Part shown: piece after piece, positions 25,734 through 34,342 of the stretch
How positions within the stretch are numbered: position 1 is the first letter of the stretch
How the letters are laid out: each line of letters begins with the position of its first letter
Assembly: GCF_001562415.1 (NCBI RefSeq)
Contig: NZ_LOEE01000021.1
Coordinates: 48,351 to 112,350, forward strand
Length of the DNA stretch: 64,000 nucleotides
Origin: Thermotalea metallivorans
Lineage (GTDB): Bacteria > Bacillota > Clostridia > Peptostreptococcales > Thermotaleaceae
Direction: 5' to 3'
Program-made: the position numbers and the translations under genes
The notes under the pieces: model-generated
The model's input: only the letters and a program-made list of their open reading frames with translations
Database searches by the model: none
What the model was told of the DNA's origin: nothing

Positions 25734-25942
25734 CAGACTGAAGGAAAAGCAATACAATGTTCATAAATCCTTGAGATTTCGGCTTCGCCACCATTGGATA
25801 CTAGCTACTGGCTGATAGGGAATAGATGATCGTTCATGGTTGTTAATAGTTTTTGACTGCTTACTGCGAACTGACAGCTGTCAGCTGGCGACTGGAGAAA
25901 AGGGGCATAGGTCTGAGCAGGAAGCCGAACCTTAAGGATTTA
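25733..25942 (-). repeat. Dispersed palindromic element, family B
   Basis: Read on the minus strand it ends GAAATCTCAAGGATTTATGA and then ACATTGTATTGC...CAGTCTGA, matching the right end of the element at 45217-45361. It starts like family A (CCTTAAGGTTCGGCTTCCTG, CTCAGACCTATGCCCC). The middle is CCAGTCGCCAGCTGACAGCT-type sequence seen also at 41.5 and 45.2 kb. No gene. It fills most of the 293-base gap before the acetyltransferase. Confidence 0.75.
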
Positions 25943-25997
25943 TCTGGTTTCTGCTATGAGATCAGTGGGTATAATAACCCGTAAAGGAGCGTGAAAA

Positions 25998-26462
25998 ATG
26001 CTGACGATAAAAATTGCAAATCAAAAAGATATGTCAAATATTCAAGATCTTATCAACAATCACCATTTGGATGAAATAAACTTGGAAGCAATGGCAGATC
26101 ACTGTATGATTGCCTATGACAATGAAATACCTGTAGCTGCGGCAGGTTACGAATCCTTTGGCTCCATAGGGATTTTGCGCTTTGTGGTAGTGCGAAGGGA
26201 CCGCCAAAGAGAATATTTGGGGGATGGTATCCTAAAAGCAGTTTTAAACTTGGCAGATAAAAAAGGAATTCGGCGTATGATTGTAGGAACGCAACAACAT
26301 GGGAAATTTTTTAAAAAAGTAGGGTTTTGTAAATTAAATATACAACAACATGAGGATGAAGCCATAAAGACGTTCATAGAAAAGAATTTTAGACAGGATG
26401 TTTCTCTTTGGGAAGCCATGCTGCCGGATTTTTTCCAAAAATCCTGCAGATCGAATCAATAG
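25998..26462 (+). CDS. GNAT-family N-acetyltransferase
   Basis: 154 residues of the acetyl-CoA-binding GNAT fold: IKIANQKDMSNIQDLI at the start, the strand ILRFVVVRRDRQREYLGDGI with a variant of the Q/RxxGxG/A acetyl-CoA loop, and HGKFFKKVGFCKLN near the end. It resembles ArgA/YhbS-like small acetyltransferases. It lies 18 bases before the methyltransferase gene, so the two are probably co-transcribed. Substrate unknown. Confidence 0.78.
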   Translation: MLTIKIANQKDMSNIQDLINNHHLDEINLEAMADHCMIAYDNEIPVAAAGYESFGSIGILRFVVVRRDRQREYLGDGILKAVLNLADKKGIRRMIVGTQQHGKFFKKVGFCKLNIQQHEDEAIKTFIEKNFRQDVSLWEAMLPDFFQKSCRSNQ

Positions 26463-26480
26463 AGATGGTAAGGTGTGTCA

Positions 26481-27053
26481 ATGATGGGTGCAAAATACTT
26501 AACAAAAGCCACAAATCTTGCAAAACACATCATATCTGCTGTTGTTCAGGAAGGAGATACCGTTATCGATGCCACCATGGGCAATGGAAATGATACGCTG
26601 TATCTAAGAAAAATGGTTGGCAATACAGGAAAAGTAATCGCGTTCGACATCCAGGAAAAAGCCATTGAAAACACTAAAAAATTGCTGCAATCCTTCCATA
26701 TGGCGGATGCTGTAGAATTGATTCACGATGGCCATGAAAACATGGATCTTTATGTATTCCAAGAGGTTTCAGCCGTTATGTTTAATCTGGGATATCTTCC
26801 CAAAGGCGATCACCATATTGTCACCAAACCTGATACGACCATCATCGCCATCGAAAAGGCCTTGAGCCTTCTAAAAAGGAATGGCATCATCACCATAGCC
26901 GTATATCATGGGCATGAGGAAGGTATGATTGAAAAAGATCAGGTGCTGGCTTATGCAACAACCCTTGATCAAAACCAATTTCATGTCCTAAGATTGGATT
27001 TTATCAATCAGAAAAATAATCCCCCTTTTTTACTTGTCATCGAAAAAAAATAA
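26481..27053 (+). CDS. Class I SAM-dependent methyltransferase, YtqB type
   Basis: About 190 residues. Motif I is VIDATMGNGNDTLYLRKMVG, motif II is VIAFDIQEKAIENTKK, and AVMFNLGYLPKGDH is the YtqB/MraW-like motif IV. The family was described as an rRNA methylase and more recently as a tRNA U34 methyltransferase in some Gram-positives. ATG 26481 follows AAGGTG at 26470-26475; an adjacent ATG at 26484 and a GTG at 26475 are also possible. Confidence 0.82.
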   Translation: MMGAKYLTKATNLAKHIISAVVQEGDTVIDATMGNGNDTLYLRKMVGNTGKVIAFDIQEKAIENTKKLLQSFHMADAVELIHDGHENMDLYVFQEVSAVMFNLGYLPKGDHHIVTKPDTTIIAIEKALSLLKRNGIITIAVYHGHEEGMIEKDQVLAYATTLDQNQFHVLRLDFINQKNNPPFLLVIEKK

Positions 27054-27201
27054 TCCCTAAAATCTATGGATACTTTTCATACCCCCATATACAGATAAAA
27101 GGAAGGATTCATATTTTTTCTATAGAATATCATGCATCATCTATCGTTGGATCTTTGTATACAGTTGCTTTATGATGAAAAAATACGCAAGGAGGAATAG
27201 A

Positions 27202-28599
27202 ATGGCGAAAGTAAAAATAACGGAAACGGTTTTGCGGGATGCCCATCAATCGCTGATCGCCACACGAATGAAGACGGAAGAGATGGTTCCCATTCTGGAG
27301 GCTCTGGATAAAGTTGGATATCACTCCTTGGAAATGTGGGGTGGAGCCACCTTTGATGCTTCTTTAAGATTTTTAAATGAGGATCCTTGGGAAAGACTAA
27401 GAATCATTCGCAAAGCCGTAAAAAGCACAAAACTGCAAATGCTTTTAAGAGGACAAAATTTGTTGGGATACAGACATTATGCCGATGACGTTGTGTCAGA
27501 ATTTGTGAAAAGATCTATTTCCAATGGCATAGATATCATTAGAATTTTTGATGCTTTAAATGATGTAAGAAACTTGGAAGTAGCTTTAAAAACTACAAAA
27601 CAGGAAGGCGGTCATGCCCAGGCGGCAATTTCTTATACCATTAGCCCTGTACATAGCACAGAGCATTATTTAAAAGTTGCAAAACAAATGGAAGACATGG
27701 GCGCCGATTCCATATGTGTCAAAGATATGTCGGGAATTTTAACACCCTATACTGCCTATGAGTTAATTTCCATGTTGAAACAAAGGGTGAAGGTCCCCAT
27801 TCAACTGCATACCCATTATACCAGCGGAATGGCATCCATGACTTATATAAAAGCCATAGAAGCAGGGGTTGATGTGGTCGATTGTGCAATTTCTCCCATG
27901 GCGTTGGGCACCTCTCAGCCACCGACGGAGCCCTTTGTAGCAGCCCTAAAAAATACGGAATATGATACAGGTTTAAGTCTTGAGCAATTAAATGAGATTG
28001 CCGAGTATTTTCGTCCCATAAGGGATCAATACCTGGAAAGCGGACAGTTAAATCCCAAGGTATTGGGCGTTGATGTAAATGCCCTTGTATATCAGGTGCC
28101 AGGAGGAATGCTTTCCAACTTGGTTTCACAACTAAAAATGCAACATGCCCTGGACAAATATGAAGAAGTGCTCAAAGAAGTGCCTAGGGTAAGGGAGGAT
28201 TTGGGATATCCCCCTCTGGTAACTCCCATGAGCCAAATGGTAGGCACCCAAGCCGTATTCAATGTAGTTTTAGGAGAGAGGTACAAGATGGTGCCCAAAG
28301 AAATCAAGGCATATGTGAAAGGCGAATACGGCAAACCCACGGTTGAGATTTCCCAAGAAATCAGAAAGAAAATTATTGGTGATGAGGAAGTAATTACTTG
28401 CAGGCCTGCTGATTTAATTCCTCCACAATTGGAAAGTATTCGAAATGAAATGAAAGAATACCTAGAGCAAGAGGAGGATGTGTTGTCCTATGCTTTATTT
28501 CCCCAAGTGGCTATGGAATATTTTAAATACCGTCAGGCGCAAAAGTACAAAATTGATAGCGAATATGCGGATAAGGATCAAAAAACGTATCCTGTATAA
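27202..28599 (+). CDS. Carboxyltransferase (PycB/OadA alpha-subunit type), without biotin domain
   Basis: 465 residues. The TIM-barrel carboxyltransferase opens with KVKITETVLRDAHQSLIATRM, metal ligands are seen in LHTHYTSGMAS, and the LGTSQPPTEP and GMLSNLVSQ motifs are present. The PycA/OadA C-terminal conserved domain follows (about 300-450). Full-length OadA carries a biotinyl domain after this; here the protein ends, so biotin must come from a separate protein not encoded nearby. ATG 27202 follows AAGGAGG. It likely works on pyruvate/oxaloacetate or methylmalonyl-CoA. Confidence 0.88.
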   Translation: MAKVKITETVLRDAHQSLIATRMKTEEMVPILEALDKVGYHSLEMWGGATFDASLRFLNEDPWERLRIIRKAVKSTKLQMLLRGQNLLGYRHYADDVVSEFVKRSISNGIDIIRIFDALNDVRNLEVALKTTKQEGGHAQAAISYTISPVHSTEHYLKVAKQMEDMGADSICVKDMSGILTPYTAYELISMLKQRVKVPIQLHTHYTSGMASMTYIKAIEAGVDVVDCAISPMALGTSQPPTEPFVAALKNTEYDTGLSLEQLNEIAEYFRPIRDQYLESGQLNPKVLGVDVNALVYQVPGGMLSNLVSQLKMQHALDKYEEVLKEVPRVREDLGYPPLVTPMSQMVGTQAVFNVVLGERYKMVPKEIKAYVKGEYGKPTVEISQEIRKKIIGDEEVITCRPADLIPPQLESIRNEMKEYLEQEEDVLSYALFPQVAMEYFKYRQAQKYKIDSEYADKDQKTYPV

Positions 28600-28638
28600 A
28601 ATTCTTAGAAAACTCCTCCATCCGGGAGCTTTGTTCCT

Positions 28639-29283
28639 TTAGCATTGGTCGTGCAAGTATATGATATTCGGTCGATTGCTGATATATTTCAATACCTTTG
28701 CTGTGCTGTCCTTTTCAATGGGTTGTCCGCATTTTAGGCATCTGTAATTGGATTTCTTCAATACCCGATAGCTAGTCGATACAGGCAAAGCACCATATTT
28801 CTTCCAGCTTTTCCATCCGGTTTTGCATAAGATATATCTGTTCTCATAATCGGCATAAACCCATCTGAGCAATCGATGAAAATGAAAAGGATATTTTGTA
28901 TAGCTTAAAAACTGCTTTGGCAGCCCTAGGCTGACAGCATAGCTCTCAAAGGTTGATTCTACGACAGTTTGCAAGGGTTCTCCTATGGAAGTACTGATAA
29001 AATGATAATGGTAGTCTTTTAACCAAAGCCGTACTTTATCAAACATATACCCTCTGCATATTTCAATTTTTTCTTCTTTGGAGACATTCAGTTTTTCCAG
29101 CAAGGATTTAGAAATTTCCACTGCATGGTCCAAGTAAACTTTTTTGTCAAATATGTCGGGTCTATATAGTTCCATGGGAATGATTTCATAATGATATTCA
29201 CCTGTTTCTTTTCTCATAGCACCAATGCACGTTCCTCCGATTAAGCTGCCGCTTCCTGAATCGTCAATCTGAATCAAAACCAT
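28639..29283 (-). CDS. Conserved protein of unknown function
   Basis: 214 residues with no family I can name. The N-terminus LIQIDDSGSGSLIGGTCIGAM reads like the first strand and loop of an RNase H-type or actin-like fold, with paired Asp. The middle has many aromatics (FHFHRLLRWVYADYENRY). The C-terminus has CLKCGQPI, half of a zinc ribbon. No signal or membrane segment. TAGGAGTGATG precedes the ATG at 29283. It is divergent from surE and convergent with the carboxyltransferase gene. Confidence 0.65.
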   Translation of the reverse strand: MVLIQIDDSGSGSLIGGTCIGAMRKETGEYHYEIIPMELYRPDIFDKKVYLDHAVEISKSLLEKLNVSKEEKIEICRGYMFDKVRLWLKDYHYHFISTSIGEPLQTVVESTFESYAVSLGLPKQFLSYTKYPFHFHRLLRWVYADYENRYILCKTGWKSWKKYGALPVSTSYRVLKKSNYRCLKCGQPIEKDSTAKVLKYISNRPNIIYLHDQC

Positions 29284-29395
29284 CACTCCTAATCATCATT
29301 CTAAAAAAATAAGTAATAATAGTATTTGTTTTATGATACATTACTATTAGAGCATCCTGCCATTTATCTTGCTGAACATTGAGGAGGTATATAAA

Positions 29396-30160
29396 TTGAG
29401 AATATTAGTAACCAATGATGATGGCATCTATGCAGAAGGAATTTATAAATTAGCCTGCGCACTGGAAAAATTGGGAGAAGTTTGGGTTGTAGCACCGGAT
29501 CGACAAAGAAGTGCTACTGGCCACGCCATTACCATGCATCATCCTCTGCGAGCTGAAAAAGTCAAACTGCTTCATACATCATTTCAGGCTTGGTCTGTGA
29601 ACGGAACCCCTACAGATTGCGTAAAGCTTGCTGTTGAGGCCCTTATGGATCACAAGCCCGATATCGTTTTTTCCGGTATTAATAAGGGACCAAACCTTGG
29701 AACGGATGTACTATATTCTGGAACTGTATCTGCCGCCATTGAAGGCGCTATTCTAGGAATACCCGCTGTAGCTGTATCTTTGGCAGATTATCAGAACGTC
29801 TGCTACGATTATGCCGCCGAATTCTGTACCCTATTGGCAGATAAGGTCATAAACCATAGCCTTCCCCCCGATACGCTATTGAACGTAAATATTCCTAACA
29901 CCACGAAAGAAAAAATAAAGGGTGTAAAAATTACCACTTTGGGTGTAAGAAAATATAAAAATTCCTTTATAGAGAGAATTGACCCCAGAGGGCAAATCTA
30001 CTACTGGTTAGGCGGAGAAATTGTAGATCATGAAAATGGAGAAGGCACTGACATCCATAGCATACAAAATCAATACATATCCATTACACCGATTCACTTC
30101 GATTTAACAAAATTTGATCTCATTGATCAATTGCATCAGTGGAATATACAAAAGGCATAA
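29396..30160 (+). CDS. surE: 5'/3'-nucleotidase SurE
   Basis: Hydrolyses nucleoside monophosphates and short polyphosphate. The 254 residues begin with RILVTNDDGIYAEGI, holding the two metal-binding Asp, then VAPDRQRSATGHAIT and SGINKGPNLGTDVLYSGTVSAAIEG, both diagnostic. The TTG at 29396 is chosen because GGAGGT lies before it and the protein then starts as SurE usually does (MRILVTNDDG); an upstream ATG adds nine unsupported residues. Confidence 0.93.
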   Translation: MRILVTNDDGIYAEGIYKLACALEKLGEVWVVAPDRQRSATGHAITMHHPLRAEKVKLLHTSFQAWSVNGTPTDCVKLAVEALMDHKPDIVFSGINKGPNLGTDVLYSGTVSAAIEGAILGIPAVAVSLADYQNVCYDYAAEFCTLLADKVINHSLPPDTLLNVNIPNTTKEKIKGVKITTLGVRKYKNSFIERIDPRGQIYYWLGGEIVDHENGEGTDIHSIQNQYISITPIHFDLTKFDLIDQLHQWNIQKA

Positions 30161-30186
30161 AAATTCTATGCCTTTTATTTTTTTGA
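30150..30186 (+). terminator. Terminator of surE
   Basis: AAAAGGCATA (30150-30159) and TATGCCTTTT (30167-30176) form a 10-bp stem followed by a long T tract. The stop codon lies in the stem. Confidence 0.88.
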
Positions 30187-30306
30187 ACAATAAAATTGCA
30201 TAATAGAATACATATATAATGATAGACTTGAATGCTATCCTGCAAGTATATAATTTGAAAGAATTATTGCATCATCTCAAAGTTTTAGCAAAAAATGAAT
30301 TATTTG

Positions 30307-30335
30307 TTGCATTATTTGCACATTTTTGGTATGAT
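30307..30335 (+). promoter_or_regulatory. Sigma-A promoter of the kor operon
   Basis: TTGCAT (30307-30312) and TATGAT (30330-30335) with a 17-base spacer, 44 bases before the first start codon. Confidence 0.6.
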
Positions 30336-30379
30336 GGGAGAGAAAAGAAGATATATTTTTGTGAAGGGAGCAGACGATC

Positions 30380-30598
30380 ATGGGGATCCAAAAGGAGAAT
30401 CTTACTTTAAAGATAAAAAAAGAGTGGTGTAAAGGATGCGGTATCTGTGTTGCATTCTGCCCTAAAAATGTACTTGCGCTAAAAGACGAGAAAATAGAAA
30501 TCGTAGATCCGGAAAAATGTATAAAATGCGGCTTGTGTGAATTACGCTGTCCCGATTATGCAATCTTTTTAGGAGGTAACGAAGATGAAGAAAAGTAA
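30380..30598 (+). CDS. korD: 2-oxoacid:ferredoxin oxidoreductase, 4Fe-4S (delta) subunit
   Basis: A 72-residue two-cluster ferredoxin: CKGCGICVAFCP and CIKCGLCELRCP are two complete CxxCxxCxxxCP motifs. It carries electrons from the oxidoreductase core to external ferredoxin. It overlaps korA by 14 bases and heads the four-gene operon korDABC. Confidence 0.9.
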   Translation: MGIQKENLTLKIKKEWCKGCGICVAFCPKNVLALKDEKIEIVDPEKCIKCGLCELRCPDYAIFLGGNEDEEK

Positions 30599-31724
30599 TG
30601 TAAAGTTAATGCAAGGCAATGAAGCCTGTGTAGAAGGCGCCATTGCTGCCGGAATGAGATTCTATGCCGGTTATCCTATTACTCCTTCCACCGAAATCGC
30701 CGAAGTTTCTGCTCAGAAGTTACCTAGAATAGGTGGAAAATTTATACAAATGGAAGACGAAATTGCAGGTATTGCTGCTGCCATCGGCGCATCCCTGGCT
30801 GGTCTGAAATCCATGACTGCTACCAGTGGTCCGGGCTTTTCATTGAAACAAGAAAACATAGGATATGCAGCCCTTGCGGAAATTCCTATCGTCATCGTAG
30901 ATGTGCAGAGAGGAGGCCCAAGTACAGGATTGCCTACTGCGCCTTCCCAAGGCGATATTATGCAGGCAAAATGGGGAACCCATGGAGATCATCCCGTCAT
31001 TGCATTATCTCCATCTTCTGTAAAAGAAACCTTTGATTTGACCATTCGATGTTTTAACCTGGCTGAAAAATATAGAACCCCGGTATTTTTAATGTTGGAT
31101 GAAGTTGTGGGACATATGAGGGAAAAAATTGAGATCCCAGATGCCAGTGAAATTGAAGTAATAGATCGATTAAAACCTGCTCCCGGAGATAAAAACTACT
31201 TACCCTATAAGGTTGAAGAAGGCCAAATCGTTCCTCCTATGGCGGCCTACGGGGACGGTTTTCGATTCCATGTAACCGGTCTAATGCATGATGAAAGTGG
31301 TTTCCCAAGCAATAGTTCGGAAGTGGCACATCATTTGATGACAAGACTGATGAAAAAGGTTGAGGATCATCTGGATGACATCATTACTTATGAGGAAAAC
31401 AATATAGAAGATGCGGAAATCGTTTTATTGTCTTATGGCGGAACAGCCCGTTCTGCAAAAAGCGCCATGAAAAAAGCCCGTGAGAAAGGATTAAAAGTAG
31501 GACTGTTTAGGCCGATCACCATATGGCCTTTCCCTGAGAAACGAGTGAAAGAGATTGCAAAGAATGTAAAGGCCATTATCGTAGCGGAAATGAATTACGG
31601 TCAATTGGTATTAGAAGTAGAGAGGGTCGTCAAAGGAGCTACGGAAGTTTACCATGTTGGAAAAATTAATGGTGAAGTAATCACTCCTGATGAGATATTA
31701 TCTAAAGTGGAGGAGGTAAAATAA
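30585..31724 (+). CDS. korA: 2-oxoacid:ferredoxin oxidoreductase, alpha subunit
   Basis: 379 residues with the pyrimidine-binding and C-terminal transketolase-like domains: GNEACVEGAIAAGMRFYAGYPITPSTEI, TSGPGFSLKQENIGYAALAE and the PSTGLPTAPSQGDI motif. This matches KorA/VorB, the alpha subunit of the four-subunit enzymes acting on 2-oxoglutarate or branched 2-oxoacids. I favour 2-oxoglutarate because of the operon form, but Vor cannot be excluded. Cytoplasmic, coenzyme-A-dependent and oxygen-sensitive by family. Confidence 0.9.
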   Translation: MKKSNVKLMQGNEACVEGAIAAGMRFYAGYPITPSTEIAEVSAQKLPRIGGKFIQMEDEIAGIAAAIGASLAGLKSMTATSGPGFSLKQENIGYAALAEIPIVIVDVQRGGPSTGLPTAPSQGDIMQAKWGTHGDHPVIALSPSSVKETFDLTIRCFNLAEKYRTPVFLMLDEVVGHMREKIEIPDASEIEVIDRLKPAPGDKNYLPYKVEEGQIVPPMAAYGDGFRFHVTGLMHDESGFPSNSSEVAHHLMTRLMKKVEDHLDDIITYEENNIEDAEIVLLSYGGTARSAKSAMKKAREKGLKVGLFRPITIWPFPEKRVKEIAKNVKAIIVAEMNYGQLVLEVERVVKGATEVYHVGKINGEVITPDEILSKVEEVK

Positions 31725-31725
31725 A

Positions 31726-32547
31726 GTGTCAAGTCAATTGGTGAAGCAGTATTACAGAGGAAATAAATTACCCCATATTTGGTGTCCGGGATGCGGGCAT
31801 GGAATATTGATGCGAGCAGTCACACAGGCAATTCACAATTTAGGTTTAGATAAGGATAAAGTATGCGTCGTATCCGGTATCGGATGTTCTTCTAGAGCTC
31901 CAGGATATATGGACTTTAATACCCTTCATACTACCCATGGCAGGGCCTTGGCTTTTGCTACCGGTGTAAAAATGGCCAGACCGGAGCTGGAAGTCATTGT
32001 GGTTACGGGAGATGGAGATGCAGCAGCCATTGGCGGCAATCATTTAATACATGCTGCAAGAAGAAATATCAATATTACAACGATCGTCTTCAACAATAAT
32101 ATTTACGGCATGACGGGAGGACAATATTCCCCAACGACACCAACAGGAGATTTGGGTACGACAGCTCCCTATGGAAATATCGATAAAAGCTTTGATATTG
32201 CAGCATTGGCTGCAGCAGCCGGTGCTACCTATACAGCAAGGGGAACAGCTTATCACGTCCAGCAGTTAATTAAACTTGTTGAAAATGCAATTCAAAATAA
32301 AGGATTTTCTTTGGTTGAGGCAATTAGCATATGTCCTACTTACTACGGCAGAAAAAATAAAAAGGGCAGTGTCGTTGATATGATGCATTGGTTAAAGGAT
32401 CACGCCGTCGATGTGAAAGCAGCGCAAAAACTTCCTCCTGAAAAACTGGAAGGCAAATTTCTAATTGGTGAATTTAAAAATGTGACTGAACCTGAGTACA
32501 CAGAGGAGTATCAGAAAATCATAGATAGATTTCAAAAGGAGAGATAG
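31726..32547 (+). CDS. korB: 2-oxoacid:ferredoxin oxidoreductase, beta subunit
   Basis: The thiamine-diphosphate-binding subunit, 273 residues. The cluster-proximal CPGCGHG, the ThDP/Mg loop VTGDGDAAAIGGNHLIHAARR, and FNNNIYGMTGGQYSPTTPTG are all present. GTG start with GGAGG before it, one base after korA ends. Confidence 0.92.
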   Translation: MSSQLVKQYYRGNKLPHIWCPGCGHGILMRAVTQAIHNLGLDKDKVCVVSGIGCSSRAPGYMDFNTLHTTHGRALAFATGVKMARPELEVIVVTGDGDAAAIGGNHLIHAARRNINITTIVFNNNIYGMTGGQYSPTTPTGDLGTTAPYGNIDKSFDIAALAAAAGATYTARGTAYHVQQLIKLVENAIQNKGFSLVEAISICPTYYGRKNKKGSVVDMMHWLKDHAVDVKAAQKLPPEKLEGKFLIGEFKNVTEPEYTEEYQKIIDRFQKER

Positions 32548-32548
32548 T

Positions 32549-33088
32549 ATGGAAAGACAGATTGAAATAAGACTAACCGGTTCAGGCGGACAGGGACTTA
32601 TTTTAGGTGGAATCATACTGGCTGAAGCGGCTTTGCTGGATGGAAAAAATGCCATACAATCCCAATCCTACGGTCCGGAAGCCAGGGGCGGCGCAAGCAA
32701 AGCCGAAGTGATTATTAGTAATGATGAAATCGATTATCCCAAGGTGGAGACGGCAGATCTTTTGTTAGCATTGACACAGGTTGCTTGCGATAAATATGCC
32801 GTTACAGTAAAAAAAGACGGTATACTGTTGGTGGACAGCACAGTAAATATCCCTGAAGGCATCAAGGCAGGAAAGATTGTTCAAGTTCCAATTTTGCAAA
32901 CAGCAACAGAAGTTGTGGGTAAATCCATGGTTGCAAATATCGTTGCCATAGGAGCGATCCAACAACTGTTGAATATCGTCACCAAGGAATCTCTTGAAAC
33001 CGCTGTTCTGAATAGAGTACCCAAAGGAACGGAAGATTTAAACCGCAAGGCACTGGCAGAAGGCTATAAACTAGTGGAAAAATATTAG
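32549..33088 (+). CDS. korC: 2-oxoacid:ferredoxin oxidoreductase, gamma subunit
   Basis: 179 residues of the coenzyme-A-binding gamma domain, with IRLTGSGGQGLILGGIILAEAA and QSQSYGPEARGGASKAEVIIS as hallmarks. It follows korB by one base and completes the DABC set. The adjacent RpiR-type gene begins 27 bases after it. Confidence 0.92.
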   Translation: MERQIEIRLTGSGGQGLILGGIILAEAALLDGKNAIQSQSYGPEARGGASKAEVIISNDEIDYPKVETADLLLALTQVACDKYAVTVKKDGILLVDSTVNIPEGIKAGKIVQVPILQTATEVVGKSMVANIVAIGAIQQLLNIVTKESLETAVLNRVPKGTEDLNRKALAEGYKLVEKY

Positions 33089-33115
33089 TTGAAAAAAGCA
33101 AAAGGGGTAATTGTC

Positions 33116-33988
33116 ATGAATGATGATGGGAAGGATTTAATAAAAACAATTCAAAGAAGTTATCCCAGATTAAGCAAAGGACAAAAACTGATCGCTGAAT
33201 TCATTACAAAAAATTATGACAAAGCAGCTTTTATGACAGCAAGTAAGCTGGGTAGCAAAGTGGGAGTAAGTGAGTCGACTGTAGTGCGGTTTGCAAACGC
33301 TTTGGGATATGACGGGTATCCCAAATTGCAAAGGGAATTGCAAGAACTCATAAAAACCAAGTTGACAACTGTTCAAAGATTGGAGATGTCCAAGGATTAC
33401 ACCAATGAAGGAGCTGCTTTGAAGAAAGTCTTAAAAGCAGACATGGATAATATTCGGGCGACCATCGAAGAAATAGATTATGAAGTGTTTCAAAAAGTAA
33501 TCAATTGCATATTTAATGCAAAAAGAATCTACATCATTGGTTTGAGAAGCTCTACTGCCCTAGCGGAATATTTAGGCTTTTATTTGAATTTGATTCTTGA
33601 CAATGTAAGGGTAGTTACGTCCGGAGTCAGTGATGTGTTTGAGCAACTGCTGAGGGTAGGAAAAGATGATTTGGTCATCGGCATAAGCTTTCCCCGGTAT
33701 TCTTCCACGACACTAGATGCTTTGTTATATACGAAGGAACAAGGAGCCTTGGTTGTAGGGATCACAGACAGTCAAGTATCTCCTATCGCATCCATAGCAG
33801 ATTACACCTTAACTGCCAGAAGCAATATGGCATCTTTTGTTGATTCACTGGTTGCACCTTTAAGTTTGATCAACGCTTTGGTTGTTGCTGTTGGAATGCG
33901 GGAAAAAGATGAAATCAGTAGTACCTTCAACAAGCTGGAAAGCATATGGGAAAAACATCATATATACAATAACAAAAATAAACCCTAG
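33116..33988 (+). CDS. MurR/RpiR-family transcriptional regulator
   Basis: 290 residues: an N-terminal helix-turn-helix of the RpiR type (about 1-80, with LGSKVGVSESTVVRFANALGYDGYPKLQRELQ) and a C-terminal SIS sugar-phosphate domain (about 125-255, IIGLRSSTALAEYLGFYLN). Such proteins answer to a phosphosugar. It lies at the end of the kor operon, so it may tune central carbon flow. ATG 33116 is preferred for its AAAAGGGG site; a TTG at 33089 immediately after the korC stop is possible. Confidence 0.87.
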   Translation: MNDDGKDLIKTIQRSYPRLSKGQKLIAEFITKNYDKAAFMTASKLGSKVGVSESTVVRFANALGYDGYPKLQRELQELIKTKLTTVQRLEMSKDYTNEGAALKKVLKADMDNIRATIEEIDYEVFQKVINCIFNAKRIYIIGLRSSTALAEYLGFYLNLILDNVRVVTSGVSDVFEQLLRVGKDDLVIGISFPRYSSTTLDALLYTKEQGALVVGITDSQVSPIASIADYTLTARSNMASFVDSLVAPLSLINALVVAVGMREKDEISSTFNKLESIWEKHHIYNNKNKP

Positions 33989-33995
33989 ACTTGAT

Positions 33996-34019
33996 AAACT
34001 ACGAAATGATCCCTAGTTT
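33996..34019 (+). repeat. Terminator hairpin copy before family A element 3
   Basis: AAACTACG...CTAGTTT, nearly palindromic, differs from 34174-34197 by two of 24 bases. Together they bracket the repeat element between them. Confidence 0.72.
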
Positions 34020-34022
34020 TAA

Positions 34023-34173
34023 CTTGTAGACAACCCCTTGAGATTTGGCTTCCTACTCAGACCTGCGCCGCTTTTCTAAATAAAAAAATGAGGAAAAAAG
34101 CGGCTTGCTGATTCGCGACGAAGCCTAAATCTCAAGGGGTTCTTACTTATCCCATTACTTTTTCTACAGACTG
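34023..34173 (+). repeat. Dispersed palindromic element, family A, copy 3
   Basis: Starts CTTGTAGACAACCCCTTGAG and ends TTTTTCTACAGACTG, about 93 percent identical by eye to 22432-22581. A long imperfect stem-loop can form from the CCTTGAGATTTGGCTTC and GAAGCCTAAATCTCAAGG arms. It accounts for most of the gap between the RpiR gene and the phosphatase gene. Confidence 0.85.
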
Positions 34174-34200
34174 AAACTACGGAATGATCCGTAGTTTATT
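34174..34200 (+). terminator. Terminator hairpin copy after family A element 3
   Basis: AAACTACGGA and TCCGTAGTTT (34174-34197) pair over ATGA, then TATTTC. It is the intact version of the hairpin at 33996-34019 and is probably the working terminator of the RpiR gene. Confidence 0.72.
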
Positions 34201-34342
34201 TCTATGTGATCCCACTGGCATATCGAATGAAATTCGAAAAGATTGCGTTTTATCTTGTGAGAATATGGGGAAAATGTATATAAAGATTCTTGTTTTGTCC
34301 ATTTAATGATATAATAAATATGTTATGCAAAGGGGGGAATTG

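Noticed and set aside
30219..30410. 63-codon open frame before korD
   Set aside because: It covers the probable kor promoter and ribosome site, has no convincing start signal, and its product resembles no protein; composition is that of intergenic DNA.
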